In this document: positions 1 to 9,725 of the stretch, in pieces
Layout of the letters: each line of letters starts with the position of its first letter
Position numbering within the stretch: the first letter of the stretch is position 1
Assembly: GCA_018136815.1 (NCBI GenBank)
Contig: CM030945.1
Location: forward strand, 966,605 to 1,030,604
Reading direction: 5' to 3'
Source of the DNA: Isochrysis galbana
Lineage: Eukaryota > Haptophyta > Isochrysidales > Isochrysidaceae
Length of the DNA stretch: 64,000 nt
The notes under the pieces: model-generated
Told to the model about the DNA's origin: nothing
The model's database searches: none
What the model saw: only the letters and a program-made list of their open reading frames with translations
Program-made: the position numbers and the translations under genes

Positions 1-858
1 GCCCAGAAGCCTGCGACTTGGAGGCACACCCGCCGCACCGTCTCAATCCACGCCAAGACCTCCGCCGAAAGCAGCCGAGCCGGAGAGAGCACGCGGGCCT
101 GCAGCATGGGAAACACGAGGGCGTCCGCATACAACACGAGGGGACACACGGCCGTGACCAGCTTCGGCGGGTGCGGGAGCGGGCTTGGCGTCGAGCTCGG
201 CCGCACTCACCGAATAAAGCACCGCAAGTGCCCACGTCGCAAACTCAAGCGGGCGCTGGTACGCCTCGAGGAAGGAGTCGTGGTAGTTCGCGCGCTCGTA
301 CTCAGACGCCATTGTCTGCTTGGCCACCTCGGCCACAAGGTGGAGAGTGTGGAGCGCGCGGTGGATGGCCGAGGGCAGGAGCGGCGCCGTGCAGAGCATG
401 ACGATGCCCACCGTGCGCGGCGAGAGGCGCAGGTCGTACAGCCCGATAACTGCCGTGGCGATAGCGGGCAGCATCTCTCTCACACTCTCTCGCCGCAGGA
501 GCGCTGGCCATTCCCTCCGGAGCCGCGTGAGCCACACAAAGGAAAGGATGGTCGCGAGCGCGACACCGAAGCGGCGGGCGAGGATACGTGCGCTCGCGAG
601 TGCACGCTCCGCCGGCCGTTCCGCCCAGCCCTTCCGTGCTGCTGTGCCGATGCCGTCGGAATGCTGAGGCTCGAGCTCCACGCGAGCTGGCATCGCCTTC
701 CCCTCCTCTCCACCTCCAGCTCGGCCGGGCGCAGCGTGCGAGGGCTCAGCGCAGGCGACGGTACGCCGTGCGGAACGCAGCTGGAAGCCCCGCCCTGTGT
801 GGGGGGAATAGAGTGGGAGGAGCGCGAGGAGGAGCGCGGCGAACGCGGGCAGCGCCAT
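1..858 (-). CDS. membrane protein with N-terminal signal, 5' part; possibly MscS-like channel (partial)
   Basis: The ATG is at 858. Exon 1 is 858-211, the intron 210-99 (GTGAGT...CTGCAG, phase 0, 112 bp), and exon 2 runs from 98 off the window edge, so the 3' end is missing. The first ~20 residues are a hydrophobic signal sequence (MALPAFAALLLALLPLY), followed by a basic, Ser/Arg-rich stretch with a Phe soon after it. That is the pattern of bipartite plastid-targeting leaders in algae with secondary plastids. At least two hydrophobic helices follow (FGVALATILSFVW and a segment around TVGIVMLCTAPLLPSAI), then a conserved-looking stretch YERANYHDSFLEAYQRPLEF and a further helix. The layout and the exon 2 start (ARVLSPARLLSAEVLAW) recall plastid small-conductance mechanosensitive channels, but the diagnostic pore and beta domains lie outside the window. 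The gene is real with good confidence; the family is a guess. A CT-rich (sense) tract lies just upstream. Confidence 0.6.
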
Positions 859-975
859 GCCAGACGGAGCGGAGAGTGCGGGGCGGTTCGAGAGCGGGCT
901 ACGCGAGCAGCGAGGAGAGAGTTGGGGGTGGGGGTGGGAGGGGGAGAGGCGGCAGGGGAGGCGCGGGAAGAGTGC

Positions 976-1203
<228 letters not shown>

Positions 1204-1729
1204 TAAGAATATGAGAGAGTGAGGCGCGGAGCGGTTTATTAGATTGTGTGTGGGGGGGGGGGGGGGGGCGGGGGGGGCGCAAGGTGAGGGGGACGGGACG
1301 GCGGGACGCAGATCGTGTTTGTACCGGGGGGAGGGGCGTGAGGGGGGGAGGGGGTGGTGGAGTATGAGGAGAATGAGGATGAGGGGGGAAGCGGGCGGGC
1401 ACGCTTCACACCTTCTTTGCACTTTGCACCTTCAAAAAGGCCTGCCACACTACTGCCACCGCGAAACAGGATGTATGAGTTAGAACTTATAGCGTCGTAG
1501 GACATCTTGTTAGCTAGCATCCCTAGCCACATACACTGGACGAGCCATGCGCCAACCGCGCACACCCCCATCGCGGGGGAGGGGCTCCGTGGCCGATGAA
1601 TCGCGGGGTAGGGGCTCCGTTGCCGAGGGAGGAGGCACGGCCCCTCAGCACTAGGATTAAACTAGGACAAACAGAAAACTCTGACAATATGTATATTTCG
1701 TACTCTATTCGACTCTATGCCAATCCTGG

Positions 1730-1890
1730 ATGGGAAATACGGTGCCGGGGCCTGCAAATACAGCCAAATACATATGTATTTGGCCTCCGGCCAAATACAT
1801 TTCAAATACATTCAAGGCCTACAACCCAGGACGTGCTTCAAATACAGCCAAATACATATGTATTTGGCCTTACGTATTTCCCATCTAGGA
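1730..1890 (+). repeat. dispersed repeat with CAAATACATATGTATTTG palindromes (copy 1)
   Basis: It contains two copies of the perfect 18-bp palindrome CAAATACATATGTATTTG, embedded in a longer unit that begins with a GGGAAATACGGTGC-type sequence and GGGGCCTGCAAATACAG. The same unit recurs at 32158-32400 and, truncated, at 27479-27545. It is a multicopy element, not a gene. Confidence 0.85.
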
Positions 1891-2025
1891 TGCCAATATG
1901 CTACTCTAGAGCTCTCGAACTCTCGTGATCTATTATTAGACTCTGTAGAGTCCGACACGTTTGGCGCGAATTTCTTTCACGGAGGAGAGGGGGAGAGACG
2001 CGAGAGTGAAGGAGAAGTAGTGAAG

Positions 2026-2026
2026 G

Positions 2027-2113
<87 letters not shown>

Positions 2114-2176
2114 AGGGAGGGAGGGAGGGAGGGAGAGAGAGGGAGAGAGAGAGAGAGAGAGAGAGAGAAGGAGAGA

Positions 2177-2233
<57 letters not shown>

Positions 2234-2254
2234 AGGGAGGGAGGAAGCGAGGCG
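2026..2254. repeat. (GA)n/(GGGA)n polypurine tract
   Basis: About 230 bp of GA and GGGA simple repeat on the plus strand, 350 bp before the tubulin start. Confidence 0.95.
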
Positions 2255-2289
2255 GAGAGAGTGTGGCCGGGGGCGGGGGGGGGGGGAAA

Positions 2290-2512
2290 GCCTGAGCCGG
2301 GGCGCGAGACGGAGAGAGGAAGAGCAGAAGAAGAGTAGAGAAAGTACTTGAAGAGAGAAGAGGGGGAGAGGATTTCTCTGAAGAACGTACGGGCCCGTCC
2401 ACTCCCTCCCCCTCCCCCCCCTCCCATCTCTCGCTCTCCCCCTCTTCAAGTACTTTCTCTACTCTTCTTCTCCTCTTCCTCTCTCCGTCTCGCGCCAAGG
2501 CTCAGGCTGCGC
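2290..2512. repeat. large inverted repeat upstream of tubulin
   Basis: The left arm (about 2290-2372, starting GCCTGAGCC) and the right arm (about 2434-2512, ending GGCTCAGGC) are near-perfect reverse complements. The arms are about 75-80 bp with a loop of about 60 bp. The right arm ends roughly 100 bp before the tubulin ATG. Confidence 0.85.
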
Positions 2513-2609
2513 CCCGGGCGCCTTCCCCCCCCCCCCCCGACGCCGCCCCCCCTCCTTCGCCCCCTCCCCCCCCTTCCCGAGATCCTCCCCCTCTCACCAA
2601 TCCCTGCAG

Positions 2610-5099
2610 ATGATCTACCTTCACGTGGGCCAGGCGGGCAACGAGATCGGCTCCGCCTTCTGGAGGTACGCCCTCGGGGAGGGTCCGCCTAGGAGATGGC
2701 TCTTTGATGAGGTTGGGCGCTGTCGGGCCGTCTTTGTCGACACGGAGCCAAAGGTTCGCTCTGGGCACACCCACAGTGCGAGGATGGGCAACTTGCTGAT
2801 CAAGACTGTAGGGAGTCGGCCAGCTATGCCGCTCCCAAATGGCTGTCATCTCTGTCCTGCTTGCGATGAGAGCGCAGCTGGGGCTCGGCGCAGTTGATGG
2901 CAGACTCAGTGTATGCACACACGCTCCCATGCTCCACAGGTGGTCCATGGTGCCGCCCGCGCCATCGGCACCGCGCGCATCCACCCTCAGTGCGTCTTGT
3001 CCGAGCAGTCAGGGCGCGGCAATAATTGGGCGGCCGGCTTCAATGGCCCTACTGTTGCCGAGGCTGGCAGCGCGCCACGGTTGCGTGGGAGCACCAGCGG
3101 TGGCTGTGGTGGCGCCGTGTGTGATGCGGCTCTCGAGGCGCTCCGCTGGCAATGGGAGCGGACGGACTTTTGTCCCGGAGTGATGCTTGCGCACTCGTTG
3201 GGTGGTGGCACAGGCTCTGGCCTCGGATCACGCCTGATGGTGGAGCTGCGGGACATGCACCCCAAGAACCATCTCATCTCCGCTTGCACTGCCCCCTTTG
3301 GCGCAGGCGAGCTGCCGCTCGCCGCGTACAATGCCACACTTGCTCTTGCGACACTGCAGCAGACGGTCGATGGCATCTTCTTCTTTGATGCGGCCGGGCT
3401 GCTCCGTCAGGTGGCTACCTGCACCACCAGCTCCTCAACGGTTTCAGGTGGTACGATCGGCACGGGCACTGGTGGGGGTAGCATCGCGAGCGGGGCCAAT
3501 GCTCGGCGCAGCGGAGGTGGCGGGAGGGTGTGCATGAGGCATCTCGACGCGCACATCGCGGCGAGTCTTGCCGGCCTGACCTTCCCGTTGGATCACGCCG
3601 CATCCGCGAGTGCCGCTGGGAGCATCGGCTTCACCTTCGGCGCCTTTGCACCGACTGGCGCTTCGACCAGAAATGAGCCGGCAGCGCTGCGTGTACGGCC
3701 CTTCGATGCTAGCATCGTCTCTGCAACACTAGCACCTTTGCCTCGTCTCAAATTATTGTCTCTGCACACCGCGAGAGGGCCCACAGCGACTCCACCGCCC
3801 GCGTTGGCTCCACCGATCACTCCGCATGGCCCGACGGCGCGTGGCACCGGGATAAGGCGCCATGCGGCCTGGGGTAGCTTGGTTGATGAGGTGCTCGACG
3901 AGGTGAGCACAACGCGACGGCGGCACGCACGACGCTCGCTGTGCTCACGGCGATCATCCCAAGCACGACGCTGCCCCTTGCAAGTCCGCTGTGCATGCTC
4001 GCCGCGTACGCGCCGCTGTATGCGCCTGCGCTGTTACTACGCTCACGGCTGGGGATGGCAGATGTACGGCATGCCCCAGTGATTGGCGGACGTGCGGTAT
4101 GCCTCAGTGTCTGGCCGTTACCACGTGGCCTTGCGATGCCCGAACATGGGTCTATTTTCATGGTACCTTGTTCATCTCCTTTGACAGGCACCACGATACG
4201 ATGTCAAGCATCGGCCGGTCGTGTCCTTGTCCTCGGTAGCCATTTGTCGTGGTGCGGACCCTGATCCTGTCGACCCTCGCGCGATTGACCGACTTTCTAG
4301 GCAGTTGGGGCCCTCGCCGGCGCTCGCTGCACCGGATCACCTTCGGTGTTCAATGGGATCGTCCAGCCTCTGCGCACTACCGGTGAGAGCCGTGCTGTCT
4401 TGCCCTTGGCTTCTCTCGCCCGATTGGTGGTTGGGAAGACTTCCATTGCGGTCAAGCCTATTCCTCAACGCGTCGTGCACAAGTTTGTCATGCATGCACC
4501 GGCTTCCTTGCAACTCATCTGTCTGTCGTCTACCTGCGCGCAGACCTGTGGAGCACCGCGCACTTTGACACTTGCGTCCAATCGTACTGCTGCAGCTGCG
4601 CAGGTAAGATACCGGTGAAGAGCGCATGGTGGCTTAACTTCACCAGGCGGGATGTTGGCCAACTTGCTAAGGCGCATCACGCATTCGTGGGTGTCTCGCC
4701 CTCAATGCCTTGGCCCTAATACCGCACTCCGACCCCATCAGCCAGCACGAATCTGAAAGAAGCCTTTGGATTTTCTGTCGAAACCCACAGGTCGAGCAAC
4801 TTTGCTTGAGAGCTGAGCTGATGATGAGTGTTCGCGCTTATGTTCACCACTTCGAGGCTTATGGGTTGGGATCTGATGAGTTAGCGCAGGAGAGCATTCC
4901 TTGCCTAAGCTCTCCCTCTAGGCTCCCAATGTGCCCCTGCGCCAACTGCCCTGGCCCCCTATCGACCATGCCCTCTTTAGCGATGGCGCTTCACGTTGAG
5001 GTGGACGTCGTGACCAATCCCCACCGGATGGCACAACAGGCTGTGGAAGACATGCGCTACGTGGTTGATGACTACCAAGAATTGGACGGCACTCTTTGA
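2610..5099 (+). CDS. divergent tubulin, delta/zeta type, multi-exon
   Basis: GTP-binding tubulin family member; delta and zeta types act at basal bodies of flagellated cells. Exon 1 (2610-2753) opens with the family start IYLHVGQAGNEIG and ends at VDTEPK. The intron is 2754-2939 (GT...CCACAG, phase 0). Exon 2 starts at 2940 with VVHGAARAIG, then GRGNNWAAGF and the tubulin signature SLGGGTGSGLGSRL, and runs to about 3902 (LVDEVLDE). A further exon starts at 4188 (APRYDVKHRPVVSLSS...CRGAD). One ends at 4603 (LTLASNRTAAAAQ) before an intron 4604-4790. The C-terminal exon has AELMMSVRAYVHHFEAYG, matching the AYLHHYE region of zeta-like tubulins, and the last exon ends at 5099. The exon joins in 4380-4560 and 4870-4980 are not resolved. 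The ATG directly follows CCCTGCAG, so an upstream exon is possible. Tubulin identity is sure; the class is less so. Confidence 0.8.
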
Positions 5100-6240
5100 A
5101 GTCGGGCGTGGTGACGATGATGACTACGCACGAGAGCGCACGAGCGGATTCGCAGGATGAATCATCCCTTTCACTTGAACATTCTGAGGATCGGCCCTGC
5201 ATTGCCAGAACTGCGACGAAGGTCACGTTTTCCGTCGAACGTGGGAGAGACTCGATTCAGCCATCAAATGTCCACGATTTTCATACGGTGATATTTATTG
5301 TATTCTTCCAGCTGAAAGTATAGACTCATATACTACTAGTGTTCAGACTGCAGAGCGGCACCATCCACCCACGGAGGCGGCGCGCCCACCGCCACCGCGT
5401 GGATTTGGATCGAGATGAGATTGCCGCGCTCGCGACGGCTGGTGCGGATCCCCGGCGCACCACAGCATGCACGGGCCCTACTGCGACATTCCATGGATGG
5501 TCCACTGTCGCGCAGTGCGCATTGTACATTGTCGCGAACGAAAGGGGGAGAGGGGGGGGCTAATGTTTTCTCCGTCAACGGAGGCGGTGGCGTCGGGGGG
5601 GGGGGGATTCCGAGTAGCAGTGATGAGACATCCCAACCACATCGTACTCTTTATTTCATTAATTATATCTTCTCTCTCGTACACCTGTTGCGGGGAGGGG
5701 GGGTTGCCCGTTCCCCCTTGTACATCCCCGACCGGTAGGTTTTCTTCGCGTGACTCCCTCCCCGCCGTCACGCCCCGGTGGCTCCTCCCTGCATTGCGTT
5801 TCCTTTCCCGCCATCAGGTTTCCCCGCGAGCCCCCTTCTTCGTTGTCACGCTCCGACGCCCCCTTCCCCCGCGTCGGCCCACTAGGTCCGCCCCCCCCCA
5901 TCTCTCTCTTCCCCCCGTTCTCTCCCCGAGTGTCTCCTTGAGTTTCCGGCCTCGTTTCATCCCTCTCTCTTCCCGCGTGTTTTCCCTTCCCGGTGTTTAC
6001 TCTTCCCGTGAGTGTCCTCTCCCTTGTTCTCATCTCGCGACCAGCGCCACCGCCACCGCTCCAGCGCTCCCGTGCCCCTTCTTGTCTGCCTGTGCCCTCC
6101 GTGCTCGTCCCGCCCGTCCTCATGCCGTCCGAGATCGAACCCTCGGTCTCGCCCTCGTCCGCGCGTCCGCGCGTGCCTCCCCCGTCCGTGTCACCCCATC
6201 CCCTGTGCCCTCCTCTGTTTGTACTTCACATGTTACTACC
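5100..6240. other. 3' flank of tubulin and unassigned sequence
   Basis: The tubulin 3' flank runs to about 5340. The rest is GC-rich with C-runs and pyrimidine-rich text. The open frames here lack family motifs and overlap simple repeats, so I see no gene. Confidence 0.5.
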
Positions 6241-6298
6241 ACACACAGCCCGAAGGCGGAAGAGGAAGGCGGAAGAGGAAGGCGGAAGAGGAAGGCGG

Positions 6299-6314
6299 AC
6301 TCTCTCCCCCTCTC

Positions 6315-6386
<72 letters not shown>

Positions 6387-6731
6387 CCTCCCTCCCTCCC
6401 TCCCTCCCCCCCCTCTCTCTCCTCTCCCCCCCTCTCCCTCCTCTCCCCCTCCTCTCCCCCTCGTCGGCGTCGTCTGACCGCACTATCTCTACAACTCCTC
6501 CCTCTCTCCCTCTCCTCCCTCTCTTTCTCTTTCCCTCCGTCTCTCTCCCGTCTCTCCCTCCCTTTCTCCCCTCTCTCTCCCTGCACCTCCCTCCTACTCC
6601 CCCTTCCCTCTCCGCTCATTTCTCTCCGCTCCCCTCTCACCTCTATCCCCTCCCTCCCTCTCTCTCCCTCTCCCTCTCTCTCTCTCCCTCTCCCTCTCTC
6701 CCTCTCTCCCTCTCTTCCCCTCTCTCTCTCT

Positions 6732-6780
<49 letters not shown>

Positions 6781-6800
6781 CCTCCCTCCCTCTCTCTTGT
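6299..6800. repeat. CT-rich tract, partly duplicated at 8979-9400
   Basis: Long (CT)n/(CCCT)n tracts. A non-simple segment inside them (from TCTACAACTCC, about 6487) recurs at about 8980. The marker GTCGGCGTCGTCTGACCG precedes that segment here (about 6463-6481) but follows it near 9378-9398, so the two copies are permuted. Confidence 0.85.
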
Positions 6801-7160
6801 CGAATCAAGCCGAAGCTTGATCGTGGCAAGTCTCAGTGGGGTTAGGGCATGAGTGAAGAGAAGTCTTGAGAGAGCGGGGGAAAGGACGCGCTACATCGCG
6901 ACGACGGCCCACGAGACACCACCCCACATCACTCACTCACCAACAAGAAAACTCCGAAACTATCGCAACATCGCACAAACAAACCAATGAAACAAGTAAG
7001 GACAAACGAACAAATGCGGCGTGCAATGCGGCGGAGCTTCGAGGCAACTCGTTGGCAAAAACAAAACTCACTCAATTTTCTCACACACTACACATTGATA
7101 GAAGCACCGCATCCGCCTAGAGTATATAAAATACTCTGGATGCGACATCTCTAGAGGAAG
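6797..7160 (+). repeat. flank unit A of duplicated minisatellite block
   Basis: This starts TTGTCGAATCAAGC and ends with AGTATATAAA...CTCTGGATGCGACA. It is nearly identical to 7442-7802. Both copies lie immediately before a GGCATCGGCATGGGCAAGGGC-type array, so flank plus array was duplicated in tandem. Confidence 0.85.
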
Positions 7161-7440
7161 CCCGATCGGCATCGGCATGGGCAAGGGCTCCGCCCCGATC
7201 GGCATCGGCATGGGCAAGGGCTCCGCCCCGATCGGCATCGGCATGGGCAAGGGCTCCGCCCCGATCGGCATCGGCATGGGCAAGGGCTCCGCCCCGATCG
7301 GCATCGGCATGGGCAAGGGCTCCGCCCCGATCGGCATCGGCATGGGCAAGGGCTCCGCCCCGATCGGCATCGGCATGCGGCATGGGCAAGGGCTCCGCCC
7401 CCGCGCCCGATCGGCATCGGCATGGGCAAGGGCTCCGCCA
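7161..7440 (+). repeat. 33-bp minisatellite
   Basis: About eight tandem copies of a 33-bp unit (GATCGGCATCGGCATGGGCA then AGGGCTCCGCCCC), one interrupted by a partial duplication near 7375. The unit is a multiple of three, so it is open in several frames (MGKGSAPIGIG repeats), but no start, stop or flanking domain supports a protein. Confidence 0.9.
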
Positions 7441-7441
7441 C

Positions 7442-7802
7442 CTGTCGAATCAAGCGGTAGCTTGATCGTGGGGCAAGTCTCAGTGGGGCTAGGGCATGAA
7501 GTGAAGAGAAGTCTTGAGAGAGGGGGGAAAGGGCGCGCTACATCGCGACGACGGCCCACGAGACACCACCCCACATCACTCACTCACCAACAAGAAAACT
7601 CCGAAAACTAACGCAACATCGCACAAACAAATCAATGAAACAAGTAAGGACAAACGAACAACGAACAAATGCGGCGTGCAATGCGGCGGAGCTTCGAGGC
7701 AACTCATTGGCAAAAACAAAACTCACTCAATTTTCTCACACACTACACATAGATAGAAGCACCGCATCCGCCTAGAGTATATAAAGTACTCTGGATGCGA
7801 CA
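7442..7802 (+). repeat. flank unit B of duplicated minisatellite block
   Basis: Second copy of the sequence at 6797-7160, including the hairpin-like TCAAGCGGTAGCTTGA and the AGTATATAAAGTACT segment, with a few small indels. Confidence 0.85.
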
Positions 7803-8060
7803 CCACCGGCCGCCCGATCGGCATCGGCATGGGCAAGGGCCTCGCCACCGGCCGCCCGATCGGCATCGGCATGGGCAAGGGCCTCGCCACCGGCCGCCCG
7901 ATCGGCATCGGCATGGGCAAGGGCCTCGCCACCGGCCGCCCGATCGGCATCGGCATGGGCAAGGGCCTCGCCACCGCCCGCCCGATCGGCATCGGCATGG
8001 GCAAGGGCCCCGCCACCGGCCGCCCGATCGGCATGGGCAAGGGCATGGCCCCGGTCCGAG
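7803..8060 (+). repeat. 42-bp minisatellite
   Basis: About six copies of a 42-bp unit, a variant of the 33-bp unit with an added CTCGCCACCGGCCGC segment. The unit again keeps frame (14 codons), but I do not regard it as a gene. Confidence 0.9.
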
Positions 8061-8244
8061 CGCCGTGTGGCGGGTCGCGCACAAGGGGACGGGCTACGCC
8101 GTGCTCGGCGTGGGCGTCTATCTACCTATGCCCTCTCGGGGCGCGCCCTCATGCATGCCGAGCCAAGGCGACGCCGTTCTCGTCGCGTACGTGGTGCTCC
8201 TGGGCCTCTCCTTCGGGGTGCGGGGTGCTCGCGGGGGGGCTCAT

Positions 8245-8715
8245 GGTAGGGTGAGAGTCCCACGGGAGGGGAAGAAACCCTGACCCTGAGGGAAAGGAGA
8301 CCAGATGAAGGCAAGCCGCCTAGCTCGCGGCGAGAGCTGTAAGGGCCGTTTCTTTTCATGACGAGAGGTCCCCCCCCCCCCCCCGTTGCTTTTTCCCGGA
8401 GAGTCGCCCGACGTAGGTCGGTCCGCCTCAATGGGTTTTCCCTCATTGTAGCTTGTGGGGAGTTATAATGGGAGCCGGGGGTTTGCGAGGGGGGAGATTC
8501 GTAGTTCGTAGCGCTGCATATGCGTATGTGTATGTGTCTAGGGACAACACACGTCAAGGCGTCAAGGCGTACGGTCAGGTGCGCTGAGGGGTGTCGTGAT
8601 AGTACCGGGCTAGTGGGAGTAGTGGTACTAACGCTCAGTTGTTTTATTATGAATACCAGCTACTCCTACTCCTACTCGTCCTAGCTACAATAGCAGGGTT
8701 AGGGGTTAGTTAGGG
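8245..8715 (+). repeat. dispersed repeats with C-run core and a TTAGGG-like end
   Basis: About 8255-8410 recurs in inverted pieces at 27545-27610 and 24475-24550, and contains a C-run after CATGACGAGAGGT. About 8460-8645 (GAGTTATAATGGGAGCC ... TAGTACCGGGCTAGTGG) recurs at 60478-60655 (same strand) and 22800-22900 (inverted). TTAGGGGTTAGTTAGGG at 8699-8715 resembles telomeric repeat. Confidence 0.75.
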
Positions 8716-8978
8716 TTGAGCCCCGTGTTCGGGCGGCACTGCAGGCGCGTGGGGCGAGGCCTCCCCTCGGTATCATCCCAACGGCCTCTGCTGGGTCTCT
8801 CTCCCTGGTACACATAATCTTCTTCCAACGGCCTCGCCCCCCCCCCTCTCCCCCCACCCCCCCCACTCTCCCACTTCCCCCTCGCTCTTCCGCTGGCTCT
8901 TTCCCCTTATCGACACCCCTTTCTTCACTGTGCCTCTCCCGCCCCTCCCCCCCCTTCTCCACCCCCCTCCACCTCCTC

Positions 8979-9400
8979 TCTCTACAACTCCTCCCTCTCT
9001 CCCTCTCCTCCCTCTCTTTCTCTTTCCCTCCGTCTCTCTCCCGTCTCTCCCTCCCTTTCTCCCCTCTCTCTCCCTGCACCTCCCTCCTACTCCCCCTTCC
9101 CTCTCCGCTCATTTCTCTCCGCTCCCCTCTCACCTCTATCCCCTCCCTTCCTCTCTCTCCCTCTCCCTCTCTCTCTCTCCCTCTCCCTCTCTCCCTCTCT
9201 CCCTCTCTTCCCCTCTCTCTCTCTCCCCCCCTCTCTCTCTGTCTCTCTCTCTCTCTCTCCCTCTCTTCCTCTCTCTCTCCCTCTCTCTCTCTCCCTCTCT
9301 CTCTCTCTCTCCCTCCCTCCCTCCCTCCCCCCCTCTCTCCTCTCCCCCCCTCTCCCTCCTCTCCCTCTCCTCTCCCCCTCGTCGGCGTCGTCTGACCGCC
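8979..9400. repeat. CT-rich tract upstream of CCT6
   Basis: Pyrimidine tract sharing a long non-simple segment with 6487-6747. It ends about 325 bp before the CCT6 start codon, on the sense strand. Confidence 0.85.
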
Positions 9401-9725
9401 AGTGCGCGCCGCTCCCCTTCCACTCCTCCCCCTCTTCTCCCCCCCTCTCGCTCTCCACCCCCACGCCTCTTCCGGCGGCCGGCTCTCGCGCGGCGTTTGA
9501 GTGGGCGCTGCCTGACACGCCACCAGCGCGCACAACCCCCGAGCGTCGCTCCCTCCCTCTCGCTCCCTCCCTTCCGATGAGCGCTCTGCTGCCGATTCTG
9601 ACCCGTCTAGCGCTCTGCAGCGCTCTCGGCGATCCCGAGGGGCTGAGCGCAGGCGCACGGCGGATCCTTACCCTCATTTCGCCACCCCGCCCTTGCTGCA
9701 AGGACAACGCACCGCTCCACGCATC

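Noticed and set aside
1717-2498. Open frames through the second GA tract
   Set aside because: Low complexity, no start context or domain.
5467-6845. Frames of 275-336 residues over the CT tract
   Set aside because: Poly-Ser/Leu/Pro from CT repeats; several frames are equally open.
7068-8283. MGKGSAPIGIG and MGKGLATGRPIGIG repeat 'proteins'
   Set aside because: Minisatellite units are multiples of three, so all frames stay open; no unique flanking sequence.
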